A DNA stretch of 6,717 nucleotides from Mariprofundaceae bacterium (GTDB lineage: Bacteria; Pseudomonadota; Zetaproteobacteria; Mariprofundales; Mariprofundaceae), in assembly GCA_015488125.1 (NCBI GenBank), contig WFOJ01000018.1:1-6717 (forward strand), given 5' to 3'. Below, in pieces: positions 6,576-6,717 of the stretch; within the stretch, counting starts at the first letter, position 1; each line of letters starts with the position of its first letter. A program made the position numbers and the translations under genes. Below the pieces are notes generated by a model, which saw only the letters and a program-made list of their open reading frames with translations, ran no database searches and was not told the DNA's origin.

Positions 6576-6717
6576 CCCTGCCCTTTACCCGCAAATGTCG
6601 CACTCGCTGGTTATCAGGCTGTTAGCCGCAAGGCGCATTTTCGCAGGCATAGTGGTGCTATACCAAGAAAATGCAACGCAGCGGATGGCAGCCTGATGAC
6701 CAGCCCAAAGGGTGCAC
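6576..6717. mobile_element. Putative left end of an insertion sequence or MITE-like palindromic element (partial)
   Basis: The sequence begins exactly where four-helix-bundle similarity ends. It starts CCCTGCCCTTTACCCGCAAA and contains a long inverted repeat (6609-6701). It shows no coding motif I recognise in any frame, no obvious target duplication can be checked because the other end is outside the window, and no transposase is visible. The insertion reading rests on the abrupt loss of protein family similarity plus the terminal-looking palindromic structure. It could equally be the subterminal region of a larger IS whose transposase lies downstream. Confidence 0.45.
6609..6701. repeat. 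Imperfect inverted repeat, two 44-nt arms around a 5-nt loop
   Basis: The left arm (6609-6652) and right arm (6658-6701) face each other around the loop TGGTG (6653-6657). The outer 21 positions pair with no gaps: 17 Watson-Crick pairs, 3 U-G wobbles in RNA, and 1 mismatch. An internal 8-bp block GCATTTTC (6635-6642) pairs with GAAAATGC (6667-6674), offset by one base, and the inner end closes with ATAG/CTAT. Several substitutions between the arms preserve pairing as U-G. There is no T-run after it, so it is not a standard terminator. Confidence 0.8.

Noticed and set aside
6609..6701. tRNA or known structured RNA
   Set aside because: The fold is a single long imperfect hairpin with no cloverleaf arms, T-loop or CCA-type end.
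1..6717. CRISPR array
   Set aside because: No set of 25-40-nt direct repeats with regular spacers is visible on either strand; the only tandem repeat is the 9-bp series at 6346-6390.

Overview
This window holds a complete type III-A CRISPR-Cas effector operon (Csm complex) on the + strand, in the order cas10/csm1 - csm2 - csm3 - csm4 - csm5. It is preceded by the tail of a co-translated accessory gene. It is followed by the start of an unrelated four-helix-bundle gene whose family similarity breaks off at a palindromic, mobile-element-like sequence running off the window. Balanced base composition, strong GGAGG-type Shine-Dalgarno sites and the protein styles fit a beta- or gammaproteobacterium. 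A Nitrosomonas-like host is possible, but that is inference and not shown by the sequence.

Layout. Positions 2-154: last 50 codons of an upstream gene whose C-terminus resembles the end of Cas_NE0113-type (Csm6/ring-nuclease-like) CRISPR accessory proteins; this assignment is tentative. 151-2688: Cas10/Csm1 with HD nuclease motif, zinc ribbon and intact GGDD palm. 2685-3086: Csm2. 3086-3853: Csm3 with the conserved target-cleaving aspartate. 3846-4799: Csm4. 4796-6340: Csm5 with a long coiled-coil and basic C-terminal extension. 6341-6410: short spacer with degenerate 9-bp tandem repeats. 6411-6575: N-terminal 55 codons of a four-helix-bundle family protein. 6576-6717: sequence foreign to that family, dominated by a roughly 44-bp imperfect inverted repeat.

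How it works together. Every junction from the upstream gene through csm5 overlaps (4, 4, 1, 8 and 4 nt), so the genes are very likely one transcript with coupled translation. From established type III-A biology, Cas10 and Csm4 cap the crRNA 5' end, Csm3 and Csm2 form the two filaments, and Csm5 sits at the 3' end. Target RNA binding triggers Csm3 RNA cleavage, HD-domain DNase activity and cyclic oligoadenylate synthesis by the GGDD palm. All these active-site residues are present, so the complex looks functional. An upstream cOA-sensing or cOA-degrading protein would complete the signalling arm. No CRISPR array, cas6 or adaptation genes (cas1/cas2) lie in the window, so these must be elsewhere. 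The core system is a known type. The less explained features are the Csm5 extension, the 9-bp repeats and the palindromic element that breaks the downstream gene.
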